DNA of 64,000 bases, taken from NCBI GenBank assembly GCA_900073065.1, contig FJOG01000047.1:274310-338309 (forward strand). Reading direction: 5' to 3'. Origin of the DNA: Phialocephala subalpina. Its lineage: Eukaryota; Ascomycota; Leotiomycetes; Helotiales; Mollisiaceae. Shown here piece by piece: positions 32,261 to 43,145 of this stretch; within the stretch, counting starts at the first letter, position 1, and each line of letters starts with the position of its first letter. A program made the translations under genes and the position numbers. Below the pieces are notes generated by a model that saw only the letters and a program-made list of their open reading frames with translations, was not told the DNA's origin and made no database searches.

Positions 32261-32851
32261 GCGATTGCGATGAAGGGCCTCAGGGTATTGATCGGCCCAT
32301 ACTGTGGTGACGATGGGCAAATTTGTTCCATCGCTGGGAAGCATTTCGGGGTCTACTTTCGCCGCCAGAGACGACAAAAAGAGGACACACTGGTCGTGTG
32401 GTCAGAGCTTACTTACGAGCGAAAGAATCGAGAAAGAAATATCAAGCAAAGTTCAATCGAGACGCTTGATTATGCCTGGACGTTTCTCCGCCTCTGGGCC
32501 GAAGAAGCCGACCAGCATATGAAGCGGGGTACGAACCCACCAAACTTGGTAGATTGGTTAAGGGTCTAGAAGCAGTGGGAATCTACTAGAGCTGTTCCAC
32601 AGCTCTTGGTCGAGCCGAACAGACCTCCGCAAAGCGGCCAACAATCAACTCTGGCCCGACCAAGCAATCAGGCACAGGTTCAACACTCACAACAACCTCC
32701 GGTATCACAGCCGCCCAATCGTTTGATACAGCAGTCGCAACTTCGATCAAGCCCTCCGGGAGCTACCCACGTTTCGGTACTTTCTGACCAAGACAATAGG
32801 CCTGTACCGGAGTCAATGTTCGGCAGAGACAAGAACAATTGGCCGTATTAG
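32261..32851 (+). pseudogene. Repeat unit 1 of a decayed lineage-specific gene
   Basis: Same frame as the last exon of the preceding gene. It encodes KHFGVYFRRQRRQKED, IETLDYAWTFLRLWAEEA and PPNLVDWLRV, then TAG (32567-32569), then KQWESTRAVPQLLVEPNRPP, a Gln/Pro-rich stretch and MFGRDKNNWPY-TAG. The related unit downstream has Trp where the first TAG stands (LDVWKSYE against LRV-stop-KQWE), so TGG to TAG explains it. No known domain. Function unknown. Confidence 0.6.
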
Positions 32852-32854
32852 TCC

Positions 32855-34629
32855 GTGTTTTTCAATTCACGTCCTCCCCACCACGAGGAACGTCAGCTGT
32901 TCTTAGGTCCTGAGTCAAACTTCCGGAAACTAGCATCGAATCTCTTCAAGCTTAATTTCCGGCATGAGAAGCGTATCAAAGACAATTGCCTAATCATCTT
33001 CCCCGAACCTTTCCGCGAACCCACAAAACAAAGCGATATCGAGGCTCTTGGATAATGCTTGGAAGTTCCTTCGCTTGCGGGTGTCGGATGTCATCCAGAT
33101 GTGGAAGCAGAAGACTGAGCCACCGACTCTGCTGAACTGGTTGGATGTGTGGAAGTCATATGAGGCTAGTGGGAGCTTCCTCGACGTCCCACTCCCGCCC
33201 AACAGACCTCCTCATATCACATTCGGTGCATCCCGAGAGTTTAATATTCGAGGTGTTGCAAGTCTCAATACGGGCACTGCTAATTCGTCAAGGCAAGGAC
33301 CATCGTGGAAGGAGGCGGCACGAAAAGCCAACTCAGCAATCCCCCTTCCACCACCTCCTCCGCCTGGTCCCCCGCCTAAGAGTCCGAAGAATCAGCGGTC
33401 GAAATTTGGTTATTCCCGAACCTTTGTTAATCCTGATCAAGAATCCAAGATGGGTGTCAAACGTGGGATTAAACGCACATCGCATCTCGACTCCTTTCAT
33501 TCTCCTCAAGATTTCCAGAACCGTGTCGCCTCGATATTCACCTTCGCCAGCTGTCTCTGACCTTGTCAACACATGGAATCAATCGACGAATGATGTCCAG
33601 CACCAAGCCGCATACCCAGTCTCGGCAGGAGCCGCCAGAGACACAACAGATAACACTGGGCTTGTTTATGATGGAGAGGCATGGGTCATGGACCTTAATC
33701 CACAACGCGTGGTGCCTCTGCCAGGACAACCACTGCCGACGCATACACGAGATGTCCCTAGGTCTCTTGTCAATCAAGATTTATCCCGGGAAGATAGATT
33801 CCACGCCAATGTGCTTCGACAGGAGCAATACTTGCGCGAAACCAAAGCTCGGAAGCTGACCGAGGCTCGGAAGTATGCTGCCGCTTACGGAGGTTCGTCG
33901 AGCATGTAGGTCAACACATCGAGAAGCATGGGAGAACATCCAGTACAAGATTCGAGCGGAATTCCAGATTGGATGATTGAGGAAAGAGACTTTCCAGCTT
34001 CTGCTGCTCGCGCAGCGCCCCCGAGATTGGATGATGATGTACACCGCAGAAGTGCGACTCCGCAAAGACAAGAAGTGAGCACCATCCCAGCTTGGGAGTC
34101 GCCAAACACTTCCCCGACTCCTACCGTTGCGCAGCCATCAGGAAACAACGATACGCAACGCAGAAACGCAGCTCCTCTAACACAGGAATGGGATATGTCC
34201 ACCACTTGGATGCATCGGAGCAATAACTCATCCCAGATCTCGAGACATGCTGTTCATGAGAGTTATCGAGAATGGAGACATATCCCTCCCAGAATTTTCG
34301 GAACGAGGCCTGCGAAACTCAATACGCGATCGCGCCTTCATCGTTCATCTTACAGATCGGGAAGCACTGGCCCTGCCACAGCACCCACTAAACCACGTGA
34401 CTATGTTACCTCAACTGGAAACAAAAACAATGGTCAATACGGCAGTGATTCATTTGGTCGTGAGCCAGAAACTCGCCTCGATGCTACTCCTCCGAGCTGT
34501 CCTATATCTGCTGTCGCTCAAGAAATATCAAGAACTCGACCTGTTTCTTGGCACAGCGTTGATGCCACTCAAGATCAAGACGACGCGCCTGGCGCTCCGA
34601 GAGTGAAAAAACGTAGAAAAGGTCCATGA
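32855..34629 (+). pseudogene. Repeat unit 2 and C-terminal part of the decayed gene
   Basis: Continues in the same frame as unit 1 (NFRKLASNLFKLNF, DIEAL). An extra G near 33052 shifts the frame to DNAWKFLRLRVSDVIQMW and PPTLLNWLDVWKSYE, parallel to unit 1. A proline-rich stretch (PLPPPPPPGPPP) follows. A second shift between about 33505 and 33540 leads to VSPRYSPSPAVSDLVNTWNQ, then QEQYLRETKARKLTEARKYA. A TAG at 33907-33909 interrupts the frame, which then runs on in phase to 34629, ending VKKRRKGP, a basic nuclear-localisation-like tail. Two frameshifts and one stop within otherwise clean sequence. Unknown family. Confidence 0.65.
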
Positions 34630-35200
34630 AGGGTAGATTGACGAGGCATAAACTCTAGCGAAGAGGAAGAGCTGTGAGGATGGTGGAGACGTGTTTTCCC
34701 AAGGTATGATCCCTTAGCGAGCGTAAGTCGCTGGTTATTCTAGATATCGAAATAAAAATTTGTCTTGCTTTTTACGTCATTGCGTTCGCTTCGAGTTATG
34801 AGCGAGTCCTCCTCATCGCCGCCTCTCAACGCCCTGTCTTTCCTTTCTTCTTCTCTTTCTGCTTCCAACCTCCACCAGTCCCCTGTACCTTCTCGATCAC
34901 CTAATCCAGTCCTTCTCAGCCTGCCCAAAAACTTCTCATCCTCCTATTCCCATTTATCAATCCCAAATATACGGAGGCGCGGTTTTCAAGTAGTAAGCCA
35001 TGCACGTGATCTATGCACTTTATTAAAACACCAAAAATAATGTATTTAAGTATTATATTAATCATATGATTATTTAATTACTATTTATAATTATCTATAA
35101 AATACGAAGGTATAGTTTTAAAGTAATAAGCTTAGTCTAAGTATTTTTACTGCAAAATTCTTGATTTTGGGTGAGGAAAGCTCGGACTACAGCTCATTAC
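34630..35200. other. Intergenic with AT-rich patch
   Basis: No gene is supported. It contains most of the inverted-repeat element at 34969-35220. Confidence 0.4.
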
Positions 35201-35220
35201 TTTAAAACCGCGCCTTCGTA
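34969..35220. mobile_element. Small inverted-repeat element (MITE-like)
   Basis: The left arm at 34969-34998 (ACGGAGGCGCGGTTTTCAAG...) and the right arm at 35192-35220, inverted (TACGAAGGCGCGGTTTTAAA on the minus strand), match over about 28 bases. A third, AT-shifted copy in the left orientation lies at 35101-35131. The core is AT-rich and non-coding. The right arm supplies the last codons and stop of the neighbouring minus-strand frame. Confidence 0.5.
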
Positions 35221-35645
35221 CTCTCAAATAATGGCGCCAACCCATGCGGCCCACACTTCCTAAAATCTCCACTCGTTTTCCTTGAACCCAAATATCCAGC
35301 ATATCTTTCGTAGAGAGCTTCTTCGATTTTTAATGCCCCCTCTTCCCTCGAATTTTCCGCTTGTTCGTTATTTGCTTCATTCTCAAGCGCTTCGTAATCC
35401 TCGTCCCCAACTGCCTAGTTAGGAGAGAGGGTGACAAGTGTGGATTTTATCCTCGCAGCTTCCTCTTCAGTGAGGTATGGGAAGATGATGTATACTGGGT
35501 CGAGTGTTGAGTTTAGGCGTGCGGCGGAGTCGGGGCTCTTTCCCACGTTTCGGGCATCGTAGATCATTACTTTGATTTTGTACCAGAGGTAGTTGCCTTT
35601 CTTCAGGTCTTCAAGTGTTGGTTGAAATTTGGTTGCCGTTTTGTT
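35201..35645 (-). pseudogene. Lineage-specific protein fragment, paralogue of 35939-36509
   Basis: The minus-strand frame reads PTLEDLKKGNYLWYKIKVMI, VYIIFPYLTEEEAARIKSTL, then SPN-TAG, and continues in phase as DEDYEALENEANNEQ and YAGYLGSRKTSGDFRKCG to TAA at 35201. The upstream frame has no ATG but shows a possible acceptor (ACACAG), so a 5' exon is missing or unrecognised. The core is clearly related to the gene at 35939-36509 (LWYRIKVVIYD, PYFTTKEAE). The in-frame TAG suggests decay. Function unknown. Confidence 0.45.
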
Positions 35646-35938
35646 TGCGGGTTTGACTGTGTTTTAGGATGCTTCAAGTAAGGGACCTGAAAATGAGCTC
35701 ATGTGCCTCCCATTGTAGTGTGAACTGGTCGCGGGTGAGCTGTTGTAGCTTACCAGCTCTCGAAGCGGGAGTCGGAAAGGGGAATCACGTATGCATAATA
35801 TTTTCCACTTCACGAACGTGCGATCCGATTCAATACGGTGTTCATTCTATTTTCCAAGTCCCCACATCTATGTTATATGCACTGTCAATATTTCCTGCTT
35901 CCATGATCACGACCTCATATTTTTCCACCTAGGATTCG

Positions 35939-36509
35939 CTACAGTAGTCTATTCATAGCAGCATCAGCGTAGTTCCGCGCCATATCCCTCTTTTTCTGCC
36001 CCTTTCTTGCCCCTTGATTATTCGGAGGCAGTCCCACGACTCTCATCTTTCTAACGAAGCTCAACTCTTCCAGTTCCGGCTTCTCGATCTGGAAGACGTG
36101 GAGGTAAAGTGTTCCCAGATATGCTGGGTACAAGACTCGATATCCACAATCTCTTGGTGCATCAAGAGGCCTTGCATGGTTTGGTCGATTGTTTTGATTA
36201 CTTTGAAGAACTTGATGCAGTACATTTCTCGTCTCCATTCTGGTCGAGAGGCCAAACGTATGCCGGCGAGGACTAAATGATAACTTTGATGATTTCAGCT
36301 TCCTTGGTAGTGAAGTATGGCGCACAGATATATATCGTGCTTGGCGTTTTGGTCAGCCTTGCTTTGGACTTTGGGTCCCTTGTTTGAAGAAGGTCGTATA
36401 TCACGACCTTGATTCGGTACCAGAGATCTGGTTTGGCTTTGAGGTCCTCGATTGTTGGTGTGGGCGCTCGGAGTGATCGCATGTCGAACTTTTGAGCGAG
36501 TTTCTTCAT
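35939..36509 (-). pseudogene. Lineage-specific protein, paralogue of 35201-35645, frameshifted
   Basis: Starts MKKLAQKFDMRSL and shows PTPTIEDLKAKPDLWYRIKV, then a stop after EAEIIKVII. Coherent sequence goes on in a second frame (RPEWRREMYCIKFFKVIKTI, MQGLLMHQEIVDIE) and then a third (VLYPAYLGTLYLHVFQIEKP, KRDMARNYADAAMNRLL-stop). Two frame changes without introns point to a pseudogene. The shared core with the neighbouring copy indicates a tandem duplication on the minus strand. No known domain. Confidence 0.5.
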
Positions 36510-37251
36510 TTTCGTCTGCTGTTTAGATCCTATTGTTCTTGGTAATTGTATGCCCGAAACCCTTGTGAAGGGGTCACGACGAAAACTACAGGGAAGATCA
36601 AAAAAAGCACCTCTAAGTCGAAATATCGCTTGACTTATTTAGGCGAAGATACTACGCTATATAAGGCTAGTGGCGTCGCAGACTCAGTAACACTGACTTG
36701 TTTCAGCGAAAGTTACGCTTTAAAGAGCTAGTGGCGGCCGCGCCCGCAGGCTCAGTAATATTAAGACAAGCACTTGAGACTACTCGAACTTTTCAAAAGC
36801 GAGTGAGACTAAGCCCCCCCTCCCTTTGGGTTCGGGCTAGGAGGGGCGCCGCGCCCCCATACAATCCGAAGAGTTGGAAAAGCGGGTCATGGTCATTGTT
36901 TATGGAGGCGTAGAATTGTGGTCGAGATTTGCAGTGTCGGGTCACGTGGAGGGGAGGGGAGAGTCACTTCAATTCCCATGTCGACCAATCTATTAGCGGG
37001 AACGAAAGAATGGAAGAAATTGGGCACAATAACACGACTCTCAGTTTGTTTCAAGTTCTTAGCTCTCAATTAAATCCAACTATGCTCCCAAAGGGGTATC
37101 AAATTCCACACTTTCCTTCATGACATTCCCAGTTCACCCAACGCCCATTTCTTCGGGTCTCGTATAGAATCATAATAGCCCGTCACAAGAGGCTGCGTCG
37201 GCCCAAGACTGCAACCCCAAGACTGACCTTCTCACCGACCTCTGACCGACC
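36510..37251. repeat. Intergenic with imperfect tandem duplication (36644-36761)
   Basis: Two units of about 55-63 bases share GCTAGTGGCG and GACTCAGTAA/GGCTCAGTAA cores (36644-36700, 36707-36761). The rest of this 742-base stretch holds no supported gene; it includes the 3' UTR of the CFEM receptor gene at its right end. Confidence 0.45.
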
Positions 37252-38781
37252 TCAAACTTCAGTAACGCTAGCCCGACTGCTCATCTTTCCAGTCTCAGGA
37301 TCAAGATCACCTAACGGCACCAATTGCACCTCATCGCCTGTCTCCGGGTCCCCATATCGTACCGTATAAGTCTGCGAATACACAATCGTATTCTCGTCAG
37401 GCTCACTAGGAATCGAAATTTTGTCTGATCGACCAAGCGAGGAATTGCCAGTTATGCGGCCATGGCTGTTGACGTATTGTTTATTGGAATTCTGGGTAGA
37501 CCCGAGAATCTTGGGGAATAGTCTGACTAGGAGAAGGCGCATGCTAGGCATGCAGGCGCAGATGATACCGACATTGATTTCAACTGTTGACCACTGCGCG
37601 ACGGAGATATTGTCCCTTGTTGGGTTGATCGATTTCGCGAAACGGACGATGGATTGTAGGCGTAGAATGCTGACGACTGTAACACTATATATACTTGTTA
37701 AATCTGGGCGGGCAGCAATTGAGGACCAGTTCCAGAGAAGGTGAAAGATTGAAAACTCACAATGTGCCCACAACGAACATTGATGCAACGCCAACTTTCT
37801 TCTTCCAGTGAAGGTTGAGCTTGACCACTTGAGACATGGGGAGGCCAAGCATCCACGCGTCGAGCAGGATGCTGATCACGGCATTTGCCCAGGCCATAGC
37901 ATTCACATCGAAGCATTTGCCATGATGTTCGCCGTCCCAATTCTTCCAATAGTAATCGATGGGATGGCATTGGAATATGCTAGCTACGACGAAGACAATA
38001 CCAAATATGCTGTCGATAATAATGGTGCCCCAGATGAGTCGCCGAATCTTAGGTCCTGGAAAGATCCGTAGGTAGAAGAAGAGGAGGGAAAGCTTCAGCA
38101 ATGCAACCTGAGCAAAGTAGAGTATCTCCATGACGTAAAAGACATGGATGAAATCTGTGATCTGCTTAAAGGTAACGGTCCAAATGTCCTTGCCGAGTCC
38201 ATTGGAAGTAAGGCCGTGAACAGTTAACACGGAGCTCGGTATACCCGTCGCGAGTGTAATAGCAATGAAGTAATCATCGAGCCAGACCTCGGATTTGGTG
38301 AAGAACTTGGAGACCAGTCTTATCGCTACAGCAGCTCCAGAAACGGCACCGAAGACATTGGAGATGGTATTATATAGCCCGCTCTTATCCCGGATAGGAG
38401 CACCACACGTCGTCTGAGTAACGTTCTTGGTCACTAATGGCAAGAAGTCAGAACTTGCGTTGAGGCGGGGCTGATTCAAAGACTTACCAAGTGCTTCTTT
38501 GAGAGTGCACGATGCTTCAACACAAACCGTTACATCAATCTGCAAGGGCGCGTTTGTGCAGATACAAGTTTGGTTGGTAACTGAGCATGTTGAATTCTCA
38601 ATTGCGCTTATAAGACAGCCCAGCTGGAGACTTTCGTTAGTTGTTGTTTTATGACTCGGGCTCGAAGGACACGAACCGCACACTGGGGAAGCTCAGCAAT
38701 TGAAGAAGATAATGAACTCTGGGCCCAAGTTCCTGTTACCAAGGCCAGGAAGAAAAGCGAGAAGCCTAAAAGTTTCTTCAT
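37252..38781 (-). CDS. CFEM-domain seven-helix receptor-like protein (Pth11 type)
   Basis: Four exons (38781-38677, 38623-38488, 38433-37761, 37684-37252) give 448 residues. There is a signal peptide (KKLLGFSLFFLALVTGTWA), then a CFEM domain (residues about 30-95) with eight cysteines (LPQCALGCLISAI, CSVTNQTCICTN, VCVEASCT, TTCG). Seven transmembrane helices follow (VFGAVSGAAVAIRLVS; YFIAITLATGI; FYVMEILYFAQVALLKLSLL; and so on), with LRIF and WSTVEINVGIICACMPS, the standard motifs of fungal Pth11-like receptors. The cytoplasmic tail is Ser-rich. Such proteins are thought to sense surface or plant cues and act through G proteins. Intact, and all phases agree. Confidence 0.92.
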
Positions 38782-41215
38782 GCTTTACCTTCTATCAGGC
38801 ATAATCGATGCTGTGTGAAATTGGACAAGGTCTCCGAGGGATGGAAAATACTCGGGGGTAGAGAGGAATTAGTACAAAATGTGGGCTCTCCTCCCCGATA
38901 TAAAGTTTGGCCACCACGTGGCTTTCCATTCTCCACAAATACAGTCTCAGTGAAGAGACATCAAACCGTTTCTCGAAGCCGATTGAGGTGGCGAAGAACA
39001 TGGCGAAGAGCACTGACAAAAAGATTGTGTTTTGCGCTTGAACCCCTTGAAATCACACCAATGTAACGGGTCGGATGTCAACGAGTGAAACAAAACCAGG
39101 AGCCGCCCAAGCGAGCCGACAATTCCAGTACACCAGTTTGGTCGCAACGCCATGAAGAGACAATTATCCGATGCAATGCAGAAGCCGCCACGCATGATCT
39201 TGCATAATCTTACCCCGGCAATGGGTCAAGTGCCCTTTCCGCGTATCTAACCGAATCGAACGATAAGGTTATTTCAATAAACCAGGTACCGAGCCAATTG
39301 AGGACACACACGGCTGGCCGGATATCTCAAACTTCTTAACGGCGAAGGATACGCGTGGTAAAATCCATCTGCCGGTGTGGCGTGCAGTCAGTGTTAGCCA
39401 ATGGAGTCCCTGTGTAATATCCAGGCCGCATAATTGCCCGTTCCAAGAAGTTGTCATCGGACTTACTGCAAGCAGGTCTACGCTTTGACGCTGTACAGTT
39501 GCCAAGAGGAGGATTCCCGCCTTCGAGAACGTAAAAGCGTTTACTAAGTCGGCTCAGGCCGACGATAACGAATAGAGCTGCAGTCTTTTTCACAATCTTA
39601 CATAAGAAACAACAGATCGATCAGGCTTCCTAAAGGCGACCTGACCTGCAGTACCACAAAATCCTTTTAGTTCTTTATTATTCAATCTCTACCCTTTTGC
39701 CATTTGCCCACGTCATCTAACCGACTGCTTCAAATTCCTCTCCTCCGACCCCTATTCCCCCTCTCGGCAAATCATTTCGGCTACCCTTGCACTGATTCAT
39801 CTTCGTGATGGCGCAACCAAATCGGTCACTCGATGAACTCACGCAGACCCACTATCAAAAGGCCCACTTGCTGCACGGCCCCACGTTGGAGATCTAGATC
39901 CTTCGGCTTTCGTCTCGTGAATTCAACCAATGCTGTTGATTGTAGCCTAGCCCAAAGTTGATACTGTACAAGATGTAGTCATGCAAGAAAAGGGGGCGGA
40001 AGGGCTCTCTCGAGTCAAGAGCTTCAGCAGTGGACAAATCAGAGTGAACCCCTGCAGTGGGTGGAGACTGGGGGTGGATTATGTGGAGGATGATGTGGAG
40101 GACTTTCGTAATAGCCACACCACACCTTAGCAAGGGAATAAAACTGTGTGAGAAAATGTTTTGGAAACTGCTTTCTATCCCCTCAACAATGGATTCGCTT
40201 GTGAATTTTAGCGCGAAACCCTTAGGTTAGGGTCCTTCAGCGCTTGAGAGCCTGGAAGTTTAACGATCCACTCCCTGAATTCCAGGCTGTTTTAGCGATC
40301 AACTTTTGGTGTTCCTGGCGCCAAGATGCTAAAATTCACTTCCATCGCTGAGGGGATAGGAGACTATAGTAGGCCTAGACTATAGGGGACTATAGGGAGT
40401 GCAGTATCCGTCCTTTCCGATTTTTCAGGCAGGCATTTGGTCCGACGTGGCTGACTTTCCTACAAAAAGCGGCAAAGGCCGGATGATGCGGCCCCACCTA
40501 TAGTCCAGAGTAAATTAACCATCTGCGGGGGAAAAGTCTAAATTGACTATGGCGGCGAAATACTCCGTAAGCTTGCACGAATACTTCCCAGTCACGGATC
40601 CGCGCCTGGGTCTGGATAAATGCCCGATTCTACTAGTGACTGTAAATTACTCCGGAGTACTATGGACTGAGAGAGAGGTCCGGAAGCTTCCCCATTCGCA
40701 GCCCACGGGCGATAAGCGAGAAGCCCCTCGAGATCTTCCGCTTCTGCCGCTCCTCCCCTTTTCAATTCTTCGACTGATAACACTGATATAAGGTAAGGGG
40801 GGTATATCAGTCACACGTTAGCACCGAAAACTAGACAAGACTGTGAATGAGAGTGTGCCGTGAAATTTAGATTTCCCACAGCACTGGCAGGTCTCTCAAG
40901 TGAGCATTATTCTTGCTACGTTGAGTTTTCTTTCTTGGGTCTTGTTTTGTCGATTTCACATGCTTTAGGAGAGTGGCAATGCGTTACCACGATGGCGGAG
41001 ATCACTTTCTCAATGAATAGAGTTCATATCCGTCCTTCCCCATAAGAACGAAGCTCCGGAGATGGGACGACTATGCCATATTAACCACGTGCGTGGCTCG
41101 TGCTTCAATTCCTGTTCGGACGAGGTATTTTACAACTCTGGTTTCCATCCTCTCATCTCGTCATCCTCTCACTCTTCAGTCTCTCAAGGTTACCGTTCAG
41201 AAGACAGAAGTCAGG
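38782..41215. other. Intergenic, 2.4 kb, with one inverted-repeat element
   Basis: No supported gene. It contains the foldback element at 40175-40359 and, just beyond it, ACTATAG repeats (40362-40400). The FAD-oxidase promoter lies at the right end. Confidence 0.45.
40175..40359. mobile_element. 185-base foldback / MITE-like element
   Basis: The left end CTATCCCCTCAACAATGGA and the right end, inverted (CTATCCCCTCAGCGATGGA), match. The arms continue with GTGAATTTTAGC on each side. An inner pair (GCCTGGAA / TTCCAGGC) extends the fold. Non-coding. Confidence 0.6.
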
Positions 41216-43020
41216 ATGAAGCTCTCGACCGCCATCACTGCTTTAGTGGCTCAGGCCTTCATGGCCCTAGCTTCTAGTAGCTGCCGCTGCTTCCCTGGCG
41301 ACTCCTGCTGGCCGTCGAATTCAACCTGGGCTACCCTCAACAGCACAGTTGGAGGTCGACTCGTCGCCACGGTGCCAATGGGGTCGCCCTGCCACGACCC
41401 AAATTACAATGCTACCGAGTGCGCCCTCTTACAGAGCCAGTGGACCCTTCCGGAGCTGTAGTAAGTCTTCTCATGATCCTAAATTTAGGCGGGCAGGTTT
41501 TGAATTGGGATAGTTTATCATCGTCCTCGTCGGTCATGCAGCCGTACTTTGCAAATCAGAGTTGCGACGCCTTCACACCTGAGTCGCAACCTTGTCTGCT
41601 AGGGAACTACGTCCGCTACGCCATCAACGTGTCAACGGTTGATGATGTAATCGCCGGCGTCAATTTTGCCCAAGAGAATAACATTCGCTTCGTGATCCGG
41701 AACACTGGTCATGAGTAAGTCAGATTCGCGTTCATGAAAAACACCTCAACGACTGACCTTTTCAATAGTTTCCTTGGAAGATCTACAGGTGCAGGAGCCT
41801 TATCTGTCTGGACTCACTATCTCAAGGATATCGAATACCCAGTTTGGTCGGACCAGTATTACCAGGGCCAGGCCATCAAAGTAGGAGCCGGAATTGAAGG
41901 TTATGAAATCTTGGAAGCCGCTTCGGCCAAGGGTCTAGTTGTGGTCTCAGGTGAATGTCCCACAGTAGGCCTCGCTGGCGGTTTTACGCAGGGTGGTGGG
42001 CATTCTGCGTTAAGCACGAGTTTCGGTCTTGCTGCGGACCAGACACTCGAATTCGAGGTTGTTACTGCTTCTGGCGAATTGGTTACCGCATCTCGAACCG
42101 AGAATGCTGATCTCTACTGGGCATTGAGCGGGGGTGGTGGAGGAAACTATGGCGTTGTGGTCTCTATGACTGTCAAAGCACACCCGGATGCCATGATCGG
42201 TGGAGCAGGCCTTCAGTTTGCCGCTGCTTATACAACATCAGACCTATTCTACCAAGCGGTCTCGGAGTTCCACGCCCTACTCCCTGCTATGATCGACAAC
42301 GGGACCATGGTCGTTTACTACTTCAACGACGCATACTTCATCATCAACCCCATTACAGCCTACAACCAGACCTCTGCGCAAGTCCAGGCCATCCTCAGCC
42401 CCTTCGTATCTGTCCTCAACAACCTTAGCATTCCGTTTGAGGTTGCCTATACCGAGTTTGCAACTTACGAAGAGCACTACAACACTTATATGGGTCCACT
42501 ACCGTATGGCAACATTGGCGTAGCAGAGTACCAGTTCGGCAGTCGACTGATCCCCCGTTCGGTCGTTGAAGACAACAACGCGGCCCTCCAAGTCGCTCTA
42601 CGCAACGTCACAGAGAACGGTGTCCTCATCGTCGGTGTAGCCGTGGACGTGTCAGCGCCAGTAAAGTCAGGCAACGTGTCGAACGCCGTGCTGCCGGCAT
42701 GGCGCGAGACCCTCGTCCATGCAACCTTGACGACGGCATGGAACTCCACAGCGCCATGGTCGGACATGGTTAAGCAGCAGGAGCTGATGACTGACGAATA
42801 TGTCCCGCAACTCGAGTCCGTAACGCCTGGTAGCGGCTCGTATATGAACGAAGCAGATTTCCGCCAGCCAAATTTCCAAGAGGTATTCTTTGGGGACAAC
42901 TATGCGGCGCTATTGGTTATCAAGGAGAAGTGGGATCCGAATTCGCTCTTCTATGCTGTAAAGGCGGTCGGCAGTGAGTTTTGGGATGTGGCTAACGATG
43001 GGCGCATGTGTCTGATATAA
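41216..43020 (+). CDS. Secreted FAD-linked oxidase (berberine-bridge-enzyme type)
   Basis: Three exons (41216-41460, 41514-41714, 41769-43020) give 565 residues with matching phases. A signal peptide (MKLSTAITALVAQAFMALAS) leads into a vanillyl-alcohol-oxidase-type FAD domain. VIRNTGHDFLGRS holds the His (148) and VVVSGECPTVGLAGG the Cys (212) that in this family bind FAD covalently at two positions. The C-terminal FYAVKAVGSEFW matches the usual FYxxxAVGSexW end, and many N-glycosylation sites are present. These enzymes oxidise sugars or secondary metabolites outside the cell; the substrate here is unknown. No biosynthetic cluster surrounds it. The first intron's acceptor at 41513 keeps the MQPYFANQSCDAF motif in frame. 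Confidence 0.92.
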
Positions 43021-43145
43021 TTGAAATTAACGATGTAATGATAGGAGCTAGATATTTTAATAAAAGCATTTGACAGGCAAATCGTTTGTGCTGCGTCGTG
43101 CGGCGATTGGTGGAGACTATGTTGATTTCATCAGCTCTTTGTCCT

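Noticed and set aside
39264..39593. Minus-strand frame starting KKTAALFVIVGLSRL that looks like a small secreted cysteine-containing protein
   Set aside because: There is no ATG in frame (only GTG). Possible introns exist, but no arrangement gives a convincing start and end. The hydrophobic start may be chance.
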